Part shown: positions 31,428 to 41,117 of the stretch, in pieces | Numbering within the stretch: position 1 is the stretch's first letter | Layout of the letters: each line of letters starts with the position of its first letter | Source: Sarocladium kiliense | Lineage: Eukaryota > Ascomycota > Sordariomycetes > Hypocreales > Sarocladiaceae | Assembly (NCBI GenBank): GCA_030734395.1 | Contig: JAUZTG010000023.1 | Location: 124,001 to 188,000, forward strand | Direction of reading: 5' to 3' | Length of the DNA stretch: 64,000 nt | Translations under genes and position numbers: made by a program | The notes under the pieces: generated by a model | Databases searched by the model: none | What the model was told of the DNA's origin: nothing | The model's input: the letters and a program-made list of their open reading frames with translations, nothing else

Positions 31428-31859
31428 GATTATGTGCGGTCTTACAAAGCGGCACAGATTTCACGCAGCGAGAACATGGCCTAGGACCTTTATGATTTCA
31501 CGCAGGATATATGTGAACCAGCACTGCAGGCTTTTCGGTACGGCGTTGAGTTCCGGCCGGACATTGTGTGCGACAAGGCCAAACTACCTGAGCCCACTAC
31601 ATCTACAGCCTATGTCGCCACCTTCTTAAGTCCGGAATGCAAGCGATGAGAGTCAAGCACTGCACGGGGCCGAGCACTTTCGCGAAGGCCGAAGGATTGC
31701 GAGAAGGTTGGTGAGAGCTAGCCATGGTTCACCCAACCCATTTGCGGCATGGGTCGTTTGAAAGCCAGGGGCGGAAGTGTTTACCCCAGGTGTGGGGGGG
31801 ACCTCGTGTCTGGTCCGATGGGACACGCTTGCATGGTCTTGATGGAGACACGGGACCGA

Positions 31860-31869
31860 TGAATCATTA
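31860..31869 (+). promoter_or_regulatory. TGAATCATTA element, transporter 2 / synthetase 2 promoter
   Basis: Reads TGAATCATTACCATC; the eleventh base differs (C, not G). It lies 433 bases from the transporter start and 299 from the synthetase start. Confidence 0.45.
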
Positions 31870-31880
31870 CCATCGCAAGG

Positions 31881-31901
31881 GCCCTATGCCCTATGCCCTA
31901 T
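31881..31901 (+). repeat. Three tandem copies of GCCCTAT
   Basis: A perfect 7-base unit repeated three times in the divergent promoter. Too short to assign a function. Confidence 0.7.
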
Positions 31902-32158
31902 GGAGATGAATGCATCTGCATGCAATGCTATCCTGGATGTTCGCCAAGTTGTGGAGAAGCCGTGAGGAGACGAGCGGGCCAAGAATCCCGTAGAGCTGTC
32001 ACACTCCTGCACACCTAGATGTGGCCAACGTTGAAGTTCGACCAAGATTGATGGATACTGTAGCTCTTGGTGACGGCGATTCAGCATCTGCTTCGTTATC
32101 CCTTGGAAGACATTTGATCCAAACTCAATCAGGACATTGGATGTCAACCAGCGCGATC

Positions 32159-33934
32159 ATGGCGGCCCCTCGCATCCATCATTCGCCATACCCTACACCA
32201 CATTATCCGACGAATCTCAGCGTATCCCAATTCCTACTACAGAGTGATCCAGACGATGTACCCAGTGAGAAGCCAATTTTCGCAGATTTCAACCATCCAG
32301 ACCGCCAGATCACGTACCGGCAACTCCGCGAGTCAGCCGCCAAGGATGCAGCCACCCTGAAGCAGATTTATGGCCTCCGGGACGGAGATGTCGTGTGCAT
32401 ATATGGGCAAAATTCACTTGAGTGGATAGCGTTGGCTCATGCTGTGATGTGGGCTGGTGGTTGCTTTTGGTAAGAGTCTCCTGATGTATTTACAGAATGA
32501 TACTCACTCACAACATCGTACTGTAGCGGTATCAACCCATTGGCTTCGAAGTTCGAATTAGAGCACTACTTCAGAGTCGCGACACCTAAGATTGTCGTGA
32601 CTGATGGAAAACTCCTCGAAAACGTCAGATATGCCCTTAACAAGCTGAAAGTATTACCCCTGGTCATCGTTATCGACGATGGAGACCTCTCTTTTGCTGG
32701 AGCACATCCTATTGTAAGCCTTCTCCTCACAATGTGACATTTGTACTAGAACTAATCGGAGGTATAGTATCCCAGAGACTTTCTCAAGAATGTGTCTTCT
32801 TCCATGAAACCATTTGATTTATCTCAAAAAGACAACCGTCAATTCCCAGCAGGGATGGTCTTTAGCTCTGGTACTTCTGGCAACCCCAAAGGTGTCCAAA
32901 TCTCACATCATAATATTATTGCCCACCTCCTGACACTCCGAGCAACAAACCCATTTACACACAATACGCACATGCGTGAAGCCTTCTTTCCTTCGTTCTC
33001 ACATATATATGGAATCATTTCAGGAGTTATGGTACCCTCATGGGTTGGATCCTACTTACAACCCATGAAGAAGTTCGAGTACCTGCCATACATAAAGAGA
33101 TGTGCAGAGCTCAAAGCTACGGTGCTAAGACTGGTCCCAGCGGCGGCTGTTCGGTTAACCACTGATCCTGAGACTCGCAAGCTTGATCTCAGGACCGTCC
33201 AAACTGTAATGTCATCCGGTGCTGCACTTTCAGGCGAAACCGTTGAGACCATGAAGAGAATATTGTCACCTGGCGTCGCCATTCTGAATGGTTACGGAAT
33301 GAGCGAGACAACATTGACTCTCCTACGTGAGACTCGCCACGACAAAGGAGCTAGCGTGGGAAAACCAGCTGCAGGCGTTTCGATTCGCGTCGTTGATGAA
33401 CAGTTCAAAGATGTCGAACCGGGAACTGATGGGGAATGTATCGTGAAGGGCCCTACAGTATTCATGGGATACAAAGACAACCCAATTGAGACACAAAAGA
33501 CGATGCGAGATGGATGGCTTCTCACAGGCGATGTCGTTCGCGTAGATCAGGACGGTTTCTTCTACCTCACCGGCCGAAAGAAGGAACTCATCAAGTTCAA
33601 AGGCAATCAGATCCCACCAACCGAGCTCGAAGCGGTACTACAGCTTCATGACAAGGTTGCTGAAGCTGGCGTCTGCGGTGTATGGGACAAAAAGCTCGAG
33701 ACCGAGATCGCGATCGGGTTCGTCATCCTGGAAAATGCTACAAAGCAGAGCTTCGAGGCCGAGACGTTGGAGGAGATCCGGCAGTTCGTCAATGAGAGAG
33801 TGGCATCATACAAGAAGTTCAGAGAGCCTTTGATAGCGATTGAATCGCTCCCGAAGAATACCTCGGGGAAGCTCATGAGGAGGCATCTCTCAGCGAAGGC
33901 TACAGAACTGCGAAGTAGAGCCCAGAAGTTATAG
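32159..33934 (+). CDS. Acyl-CoA synthetase / 4CL-like AMP-binding ligase (2)
   Basis: Three exons (32159-32469, 32527-32713, 32768-33934) encode 554 residues from MAAPRIHHS. Adenylation motifs are in order: SSGTSGNPKGV, GYGMSETTLT, GWLLTGDVV, and PKNTSGKLMRRHL with the catalytic Lys. The protein ends RAQKL; QKL is not a canonical PTS1, though the -KL end suggests either a weak signal or a lost one. It differs clearly from synthetase 1 and is interrupted by two introns, so it is not a recent duplicate. Two ligases may activate two substrates, or a substrate and a later acid intermediate. Its stop lies only 30 bases from the end of the convergent CMD-like gene. Confidence 0.9.
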
Positions 33935-33963
33935 ATATTGAGTATGATACAGGAGACATATAT

Positions 33964-34813
33964 CTAGTCGCGAATAAGTCGCTCCTCGTGAATGACGTCC
34001 TCTGCTTTCGGCATCTCGTTCTTGAGCTGCACGTCACATATATCACAGACTGTCAGGGCTATCTCTCGAGCTGCGTGGAGTTGCTCCTCTGTGCCTCCAT
34101 TTCGAATAGTTCCTCTCATATGCCAGGCAACCTCAGCCGTGACATCCATCGGAATCAACGTCGCGATGTTCAGCTGCGAGGTAGTAATGGCATCTAGTAT
34201 AGAGGTATCTGCTTGATAGTAGCCATATATATAGGTCACGACCAGAGTTCGAAGATCTGGCCAATATTTGTCCATGGTGTCGAGGAATGGATCAAGATCT
34301 GCACGGAAGATGTTTCGCATGTAAGCTTCGCCTCTTTCGTTAGTAGTCGCTGGGACATCGATGTGACTTCTTATGGAGCTCGTCTCATTCGACTCAGGCG
34401 TTGGCAAGGCCCTGATGAGTGCACGAAACGCATTGATGACCCGAGGGATACCATATATGATGCCAGTCTTGAGAAGACCCTCTATTCGATGTCAGCCTGA
34501 AGATTTGTGATATACGGCACGTGATTAACCAGACCTTTTATTCGCTTTAGTACTAGTCGATGGTATCCAATCTCATCTTGGTGCTCGGAGACTGCCTGCG
34601 TGAAGACATCCGCCACGAAGCGGCCCTGGTTGCTCGCAGCAAAGGCACACGCCTGCAAATACATCAGCCTCATTCAGGCATCTCAAATGATTCGATCGTA
34701 AAACCTAGGATACGTACTGCGATGCAATACCACGTCTCAGCCAGGTAGGTGCCCTTCGATCTCTCGTGTAGTGTTGCGATGTACTCTTTGGCCCGAGCCT
34801 CCCGAGCTTCCAT
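33964..34813 (-). CDS. Carboxymuconolactone decarboxylase / AhpD-fold protein
   Basis: Three exons (34813-34718, 34652-34535, 34481-33964) encode 243 residues. The second intron uses a weak GTCTGG donor but is supported by frame and by a good CTGAC branch-like sequence; it yields KRIKEGLLKTGIIYGIPRVINAF, the typical CMD helix pair. A second half contains EVAWHMRGTIRNGGTEEQLHAARE, again CMD-like. A VCDIC pair lies near the end, but I do not see the usual CxxC...H order of AhpD peroxidases. CMD-family proteins open lactones in aromatic catabolism or act in polyketide clusters. Divergent from the bZIP regulator and 30 bases from synthetase 2 (convergent). Confidence 0.8.
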
Positions 34814-35036
34814 TGTGGCTGTCTCCTGCATAGGGCCGTCAATGCCCGTCTATGGCGAGTGCGAGTGCGAGATTAGCTACAAAAGGTATTTACGTGGAAT
34901 ATTAGAGTTCACTCCTTGCATTCCACGTAGTCTGCACTATCTGCGAGTCAGTCCCAGTACCTCTTATCCAGCTTCGGCACGAGTCTCTAAGCGACCTCTC
35001 AGTGCAAGACGCGGGGCAACGGGCGCTAGACTCCAC

Positions 35037-35044
35037 TGAATCAT
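35037..35044 (+). promoter_or_regulatory. TGAATCAT site in the bZIP promoter (1)
   Basis: Core only, followed by ACCC. It is 53 bases before GGGGCTCCGC, almost the spacing seen at 24723/24779 (56 bases). Confidence 0.4.
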
Positions 35045-35202
35045 ACCCTAGATGCAGCTGGGGCCGCTATGACCATCCCCCGCATCGTTGGGGCTCCGCC
35101 TGTGGACACGCGCCCCGCGTCGAGATTAACAGCATTAGGGCGCCAGCTGCTGCAGCTCCCCCAGAACCTGGGGCATGGAGATCCTCTCGCCTCTCCGCAA
35201 AA

Positions 35203-35210
35203 ATGATTCA
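35203..35210 (-). promoter_or_regulatory. TGAATCAT site in the bZIP promoter (2)
   Basis: Minus-strand core, 76 bases before the bZIP start codon. A further core (35332-35339) lies just inside the coding region. Confidence 0.4.
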
Positions 35211-35285
35211 GAAAATCCTTCCCAACAACAACACTGACTCACCATCCCCATAACTATCCATCATCCGCCTCGAACTCTGCCAGTC

Positions 35286-36549
35286 ATGGCTCCGTCCGCG
35301 GGCATCTCCTCCAAGGACCCTGCTACCGCCAATGATTCATCCATGTCGCCTCCAAGTCTCCCGAAGGATCAGCAGCAGCTGTCACAAAGGGAATTGGAGC
35401 TGGAACGCAAGCGTGCCAGGGACCGAAGATCCCAACAGGCTATGCGTGATCGCAACAAGTGGACCATTCACACCTTGAGTGAGCAGGTTGCTGCTCTCGA
35501 CACAGCCCTGCGTGAGCGTACGCGCGATCTTGGTGCTTTGGAGGCCAAGATCAATTTTCTCGAAGGCGAGAATGCGCAGCTACGGACACAGAATGCTGCA
35601 CTGCAACTAAGTCTTTTGGGTCGTAATGGAGATGAAGATGGGGAGATGCCCGGTGCCAGCCCTGGAGTGGCCAGCACCGTGAGCAGTCTCTCGACACCTC
35701 TTTGGGAACTGTTCCCAAAGAACACATCACCCACGTGTCTCGCAGATACCATCCTGCAAGGTTTCATCGATGCCCGGCGCGCAGAGGGCGTGCAAAAGCC
35801 ATCTCTACCAGGCCAGAGCAATCCTCGATTCCCTCTAAGGCCGAACCTCCGAAGTTTGCTCGACAAAGAGCATCGATCGGAGGACGAGATCAGCAATGTC
35901 GTCGCTGATATCCTGGGCACGTACCGGGAGATTGACGGCCTGCCAAAGCGAGTCGCAGTGTTTTATCTTATGGCGACTTTACTAAAGGTGCGAATGCTCC
36001 CCTACATCATGCAAACAGGGATTGCTGACAGTACAAATGCAGTGGACGGTACTCCTGGATAAGCAAAGCTGGGATCTGATACCTTTGTGGCTACGTCCTG
36101 TGCCGAGTCAACTGTCGATCCCCCACGCAGCCTGGATCGACCGGATTCCTTGGTAAGCCGCCGAGCAATCTCTGTACCTATCATTATGCTGATGCTATCG
36201 CAGGCCTCGAGCTCGCGAGTATCTGATATCCCACCCTCAAATCACGCTTGACGATTTCGCTGCACCATACAGCTCAGGATTCAAGCTCAATTGGCCCTAC
36301 GACCCGGAATCCGTGCTCTTGACAGCTTCCACGAGCGCAAATGGCGTCGCAGAAGCCACCATCAACCCTGTATATGAGGAGCATTTGCGTCAGATCAGGC
36401 ATTGGACAGTCGGCGACGCATTCAGAACCCGGTTTCCGGAGCTGTCGCGCCTCATCGACTTGGACTCAGGGCAGATGCCAGTCGAAAGAATACACTCGAA
36501 TGGCGTTTCTCCTCAACAAAGTCACCATTCGCAGCACTCACCTCTTTGA
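35286..36549 (+). CDS. bZIP transcription factor with DUF3425 domain (candidate cluster regulator)
   Basis: Three exons (35286-35987, 36043-36152, 36204-36549) encode 385 residues. Residues ~38-60 are the basic region (KRARDRRSQQAMRDRNKW), followed by leucine-zipper-like heptads to about residue 110. The C-terminal half has the fungal DUF3425 pattern: DKQSWDLIPLWLRPVPSQL, then AWIDRIPWPRAREYLI. Proteins of this architecture are common local regulators of fungal metabolic clusters. It lies centrally between the CMD-like and third AtuA genes. The recurring AP-1-like TGAATCAT element in cluster promoters is a natural candidate target, including sites in its own promoter. Confidence 0.92.
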
Positions 36550-36871
36550 AGACGAGCCAAGCGGAATAAGCATGGACCAAAGGAACGAGGATAATCCGCG
36601 TGATGCATGGCGAAGTATCGACGGAAAGACCATGTATCGTTCGTTTAGCTGGGGCTACTGAATCATCGTGGTGGAGGCTCCTCTGATCCTATCTCCGGTG
36701 TTAGTCCCAGTGGGTCGGTAATGTGTTCCCGAGAATCATGACACCAGGGAATCCGCTCATGGAGCGCATGCTTCAAATCTTCCAGCTCGGGAATAGCTGT
36801 TAAGCCGTGCACATTTACTCGGTAACAGCATTCGCAACCTGTCCTCCAGTCGAAGAAATCCTCATCTCACC
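36550..36871 (+). promoter_or_regulatory. Promoter region of AtuA paralogue 3
   Basis: About 320 bases. Contains TGAATCAT at 36659-36666, 213 bases before the AtuA start. Nothing else recognised. Confidence 0.45.
36659..36666 (+). promoter_or_regulatory. TGAATCAT site upstream of AtuA paralogue 3
   Basis: Core followed by CGTGG, in the gap between the bZIP stop and the AtuA start. Confidence 0.4.
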
Positions 36872-38847
36872 ATGACGTCCACCACGGCCAAACGGCCCAT
36901 CAGAATTGGTGGTGCTTCTGGCGGGTTCACAGATCGTGTTGCTGCCATCCGAAGACTCGCTTCAGATCCTGATGTTGATGCTGTTGTCGGTGACTGGCTT
37001 TCGGAAAATGTCATGACTGGTTATGGTGCCGGAAAGGCAAGGCAGCAATTGCCGAAAGGCCAGCTATCACTCGAAGAACGCAAGAAAACAGCCATGTATG
37101 CCAGTACCTTTCTGCAATGCTTCGAGCCAGCTATTCATGAACTGGTAAAGAACCGTACAAAGTTGGCGGTGAATGCAGGAGCCAGTGACACCCAGCTCCT
37201 GGCTGAGGTCGTTAAAGACATGGCCACCAAAGCGGGCTATGACCTTAAAGTCGCATGGGTGGAAGGCGACGATGTGACAGAGCCGTTCAAGAAGATGGTT
37301 GCTGATGGCCACGTATTCAAGAGCTCTACCAACGGCATGACCCTGTCGGAATGGGGCCATGACCCAATATGCGCACAAGCATATCTAGGAAGTCTGGGCA
37401 TTACGGAGGCTCTTCGTCAGGGTGCCGACATTGTCATTTGCGGCAGGTAAGTACATCATCAAGTGACTGGTTTCCATGAGCTGACAGCCTTCAGAGTTTC
37501 TGATGCTGCCCCAACAATTGGCCTAGCTGCATGGTGGCATGACTGGCAGGCCAATCAGTTTCATGAGTTGGCCGGGGCCTTGATTGCAGGACATCTCATC
37601 GAGTGCTCAGTCTTCGTCACCGGTGGCTACTATAGTCGATTCAAGGACCTCATGAAGGCCAAGAAGCACCTTAATCTGGGGTTCCCTATAGCAGAAGTCT
37701 TTGCAAATGGCGAGTGCGCCATTACAAAAGAGAAAAGTTCGAACGGCGTTGTGAACATCGAGACTGTGACATCTCAGCTTGTCTACGAGATCTCGGGCCC
37801 ATTGTACTTCAACTCAGACGTAGTTGCAGATCTTCACAACATTACCCTTGAACAAACCACAGAGGATGTGGTCAAAGTTTCAGGTGTAAAAGGGCGACCA
37901 CCACCAGATACTACACGCGTCGGAGTTACTGCTCACGGTGGCTATCAGGCCGAATGGCACTTCTACCTAGTTGGCCTCGATATTGAAGAGAAGTGTAGGT
38001 GGATGGAGGAGCAGGCCCGTTACGCCATTGGCGAGGAGCTTATTAAGGAGTTTACGATGCTCAAGTTCCACGTCCATGGGACCAGTCCACCAAATCCCGT
38101 CAATCAAGAGGTTGCGACAGTGGACTTCCGAATATTCGCACAAGGCCCGCGAGCGGAGCTGTTTGACGGTACCCTGCCCGATGGCTTCGCTCGGAAGCTG
38201 TATGAGACTGTTCTGCAGTCCTGCCCGGTAAGCATTTCTCGACTTAGATCATTTGTATGCTCCGCTAACTTCCTCAGGGTGTCTCGCGGCCGAATGATCT
38301 CCGTCAATCATCCGCGAAGAGCTATTGGGAGTACTTCGTTACTCTGATCCCACAGGGTGCCTGCAATCATCAAGTCCACCTTCTTTTCGGAGGTGAACGG
38401 AGCATTCCCATACCTCTTCCACCCATCACCCAGACGTATGAAGCCCAGGAATCTTACGATTCAGAGAACCCTCGGCCACTGGACTCCTTTGGCCCAACTG
38501 TGGAAGCGCCGCTAGGTTGGGTTGCCCTCTCCCGTTCAGGCGACAAGGCATCTGACGCGAACGTTGGGCTCTTTGTTTCTGATCCAGAAGAATGGGAATG
38601 GCTGAGATCGCTGCTCACCATCCAAAAACTGAAAGAGCTACTGGGTCCAGCGGAGTATGGCGGTGGCAGGGTAGACAGGTTTGAGATGTCCAACATCAGA
38701 GCAGTCCACTTTCTACTCAAGGATCATCTCGACCGCGGTTATAACTCTGGTAGCAAACTAGATACTTTGGCTAAGAACCTGGGGGAGTATTTGCGGGCTA
38801 AATATGTGGATGTACCAGTCAAGTTCATTGAGGGTGGTTATTTATAA
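36872..38847 (+). CDS. AtuA-type (DUF1446) protein, paralogue 3
   Basis: Three exons (36872-37446, 37495-38227, 38278-38847) encode 625 residues, the same length as paralogue 1. AtuA landmarks: RPIRIGGASGGFTDR, KLAVNAGASDTQLLAEV, VAWVEGDDVTEP, GADIVICGRVSDAAPT, AGHLIECSVFVTGGYY, and the C-terminal domain GWVALSRSGDKASDANVGLF. By eye it is closer to paralogue 1 than to paralogue 2 (shared SDAAPT/ADAAPT, VGLDIEEK, DKASDANVG, HFLLKDHLDRG). Yet its introns are elsewhere. It ends EGGYL, no PTS1. A cytosolic role, or import by partnering with paralogue 2, is possible. Reaction unknown. Confidence 0.9.
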
Positions 38848-39182
38848 AGAGACAGCGACAGATCACGTAGCCGTTGGGTATTTAGCATCTACTCACCATG
38901 AATACAAACAATTGAATACCAACATTCAAAATCATCGCAGATACCGAATTCCCATACTTCTTCCAGGGCCTTAACAAGATGACTAAAATCGAATTAACGG
39001 CGCGGGGTCAAGGACGTCGGTTCGCGGAAATCGGTTTCCCGCAATTGGGTCAATTGACTATAAGGACGCTCCGGGTCACTTACACCAGAGCTCCAAGCCC
39101 CAACGACACCGCTAGACTCCCCTTCCTTACAGCTTCATAATTCACAGCGCCTTTCACTTCACATTGCATATAAGCAACAGCC
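38848..39182 (+). promoter_or_regulatory. Promoter region of the SDR gene
   Basis: About 335 bases with a CGGGGTCA at 39003-39010 but no TGAATCAT core. No small gene seen. Confidence 0.35.
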
Positions 39183-40032
39183 ATGTCAAACACACAGTTC
39201 TCTGGAAAGGTCATCGCCCTCACAGGAGGCGCCTCCGGCATCGGCCTCGCAACCGCCCTTCTCCTTGCCTCCCGGGGTGCCACCCTCTCCATTGCCGACC
39301 TCAACCAGTCCGCCCTCGAGGCCGCCAAGCAACAGATTGAAGCCCAGACACCTTCTGCCTCCGTCGCAGTCTTCCCTCTAGACGTCCAGAAGTACGACCA
39401 AGTCGAGGCTTGGATCGCCTCGACTGTGGAGAAGTTTGGACGTCTCGATGGCGGAGCTAACCTTGCTGGCGTGGCACCGAGGAGCATCTCAGGTGACAAG
39501 GGAAAGATTGAGAATCAGGACCTTGATGAGTATGCCTTCATCATGGGTGTGAACACAACTGGTGTGATGCACTGCATGAAGGCCCAATTGCAAAAGATTG
39601 AGAACAATGGCAGCATTGTCAACGCAAGTTCTATCGCTGGCATCACCGGCCGTGCCATGAACGGCGCATACGCAGCTAGCAAGCACGCTGTCATTGGCCT
39701 GACAAAGTCAGCTGCGAAAGAGGTTGGCGTGAAGGGCATTAGAGTCAATGCGTTTTGTCCGTAAGTTGAACTGCCGTACAACTTTTACTAAATGTGAGAC
39801 GCTAACAACTATGAGTGGTCGCATTGACACCCCGATGCTCAGAATGGCCGCCGAAGCTGCAAAGGCTGCTGGTAATGCAGCCATTGCCGAGGATGAAATG
39901 AACAACCAGGTTGCACTCAAAAGGAAGGGCCAGCCAGAGGAGGTCGCGGCGCTTGTTGCGTTCTTGTTGAGTGATGAAGCAAGCTATATCACTGGCACCG
40001 CTATTAGTGTCGATGGAGGCTGGGCTTGTTAG
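39183..40032 (+). CDS. Short-chain dehydrogenase/reductase (classical SDR)
   Basis: Two exons (39183-39760, 39816-40032) encode 264 residues, normal for classical SDRs. It has the TGGASGIG cofactor loop, a DL pair after beta-2 (IADLNQ, favouring NAD), a GANLAG variant of NNAG, and the catalytic Ser (NASSIAG) and YAASK. It ends in the usual DGGWAC. In the cluster it could oxidise a 3-hydroxyacyl-CoA or an alcohol intermediate; many SDRs of this shape also act on sugars or aromatic diols. It has no PTS1 and is the last plausible cluster member on this side. Confidence 0.9.
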
Positions 40033-40238
40033 AGGAAAGAGAAGCATAGAAATCAAAAGTCTTTTCTTTGCCGGTTTCACGCAATGTCAACGGAGACCAG
40101 AGACCACATATGCGGTGAACCCCTGACCCGATCGTTCAAGACCCTCGCCTCACTTTGCTACATCTTCGACGGGCATAACCACAAAGTCATAAGGCCACAG
40201 AGCATAGAACAGTATATTCACTGATGTAGTATATAACT

Positions 40239-41117
40239 CTAGAACGCCGTTGCAGACGCTGCCGCCTCTGTCGTTGCTGTGCCGGACTGCGTACTCGCGC
40301 TGCCACCACCGCCGCTGCCGCCGCCACTGCCTCCCTTGACGACAACAGCCTGGACGACCTGATCAGCAGCATTCGTGACAATGTTGACTAAGGCGCCCAA
40401 TTCGCTGTATTCATACGTCCTCTCGATCAGACCTCCGGACAGCTGCTTCTGTGATCCAGTATATGTCATGTTGTTCTTGAAGTTGCCGACGATGGTGCTG
40501 ACTGCATCTCCCGCACCCCCGGTCACCTCCTGGACGATATTTCCCAGGTTATCGATCAGGAAGTTGATGGTCGAGTCGCCTTGTGTGACTGAACCCAGCA
40601 GACCATCAACGGCACCAATCACGTCACCAACAATATCAGTGACGGTGTCCAAGACATTGATGAGCAGAGGGTTCAGGTCGAGAGAGGAGAGTGTTCGGTT
40701 GACGATCTTGGCGAGGTGTCCGAGGCGGATGACAAGGTCGAGCTCAGCGCGAACATCTGCAATGGTGATGTTCACCTTCTCAACTCCGACCTGCACGCCG
40801 GCATTGAGTTCCACAAGGCTGGCTACTTGAGCAGCCAGGTTGATCTCTGCCTGGAGGTTGTCGACATTGAGCTCGATCTTGTCAACGGATAATTCAGGGA
40901 TTCTGAGTAGAACATCGGCCGGAGGTGTAGATGACGATGCAGGAGGATTGCTACCGCCTCCGTTGCCACCATCACCGCCCCCTGTAGTCTCGGTCGGTGC
41001 TGGCTCTTCTGTTTCGACAGATGTCGCCTGTGTCGAAGTTGGGAGATCCTCGCCCGGCGTCTGGGCCGCGACGAGGGCCAGTCCCGCGTAAAGGAGTGTA
41101 AGTACAGATGCGCGCAT
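40239..41117 (-). CDS. Secreted protein of unknown function, Gly-rich tail (paralogue A)
   Basis: A single exon of 292 residues with a signal peptide (MRASVLTLLYAGLALVAAQT). Residues 20-68 are a Thr/Ser/Gly linker. The core (~70-200) has regular alternation of hydrophobic residues: IELNVDNLQAEINLAAQV, VNITIADVRAELDLVIRL, LNPLLINVLDTVTDIVGD. The end is SGGGSGGGG followed by Ser/Thr/Ala. The core aligns by eye with the protein at 42166: same order of V-x-V-DN-x-A-x-x-x-L-x-A-x-V blocks. I do not recognise the family. The core could be amphipathic beta or helix that packs on a surface or lipid. Confidence 0.8.
   Translation of the reverse strand: MRASVLTLLYAGLALVAAQTPGEDLPTSTQATSVETEEPAPTETTGGGDGGNGGGSNPPASSSTPPADVLLRIPELSVDKIELNVDNLQAEINLAAQVASLVELNAGVQVGVEKVNITIADVRAELDLVIRLGHLAKIVNRTLSSLDLNPLLINVLDTVTDIVGDVIGAVDGLLGSVTQGDSTINFLIDNLGNIVQEVTGGAGDAVSTIVGNFKNNMTYTGSQKQLSGGLIERTYEYSELGALVNIVTNAADQVVQAVVVKGGSGGGSGGGGSASTQSGTATTEAAASATAF

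Larger units (their letters stand above)
31428..32158. promoter_or_regulatory. Bidirectional promoter: MFS transporter 2 / acyl-CoA synthetase 2
   Basis: About 730 bases between divergent starts. Contains TGAATCATTA at 31860-31869 and, just after it, a short tandem repeat of GCCCTAT (near 31881-31901). In-frame ATGs at 32021 and 32141 precede the synthetase start I chose. Confidence 0.5.
34814..35285. promoter_or_regulatory. Bidirectional promoter: CMD-like gene / bZIP regulator
   Basis: About 470 bases with two TGAATCAT cores (35037-35044 plus; 35203-35210 minus) and GGGGCTCCGC at 35090-35099. The regulator gene may control itself through these sites. Confidence 0.5.

Noticed and set aside
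10045..40032. Calling the cluster a classical secondary-metabolite cluster
   Set aside because: No PKS, NRPS, terpene synthase or prenyltransferase core enzyme is present; the enzymes fit CoA-thioester catabolism better.
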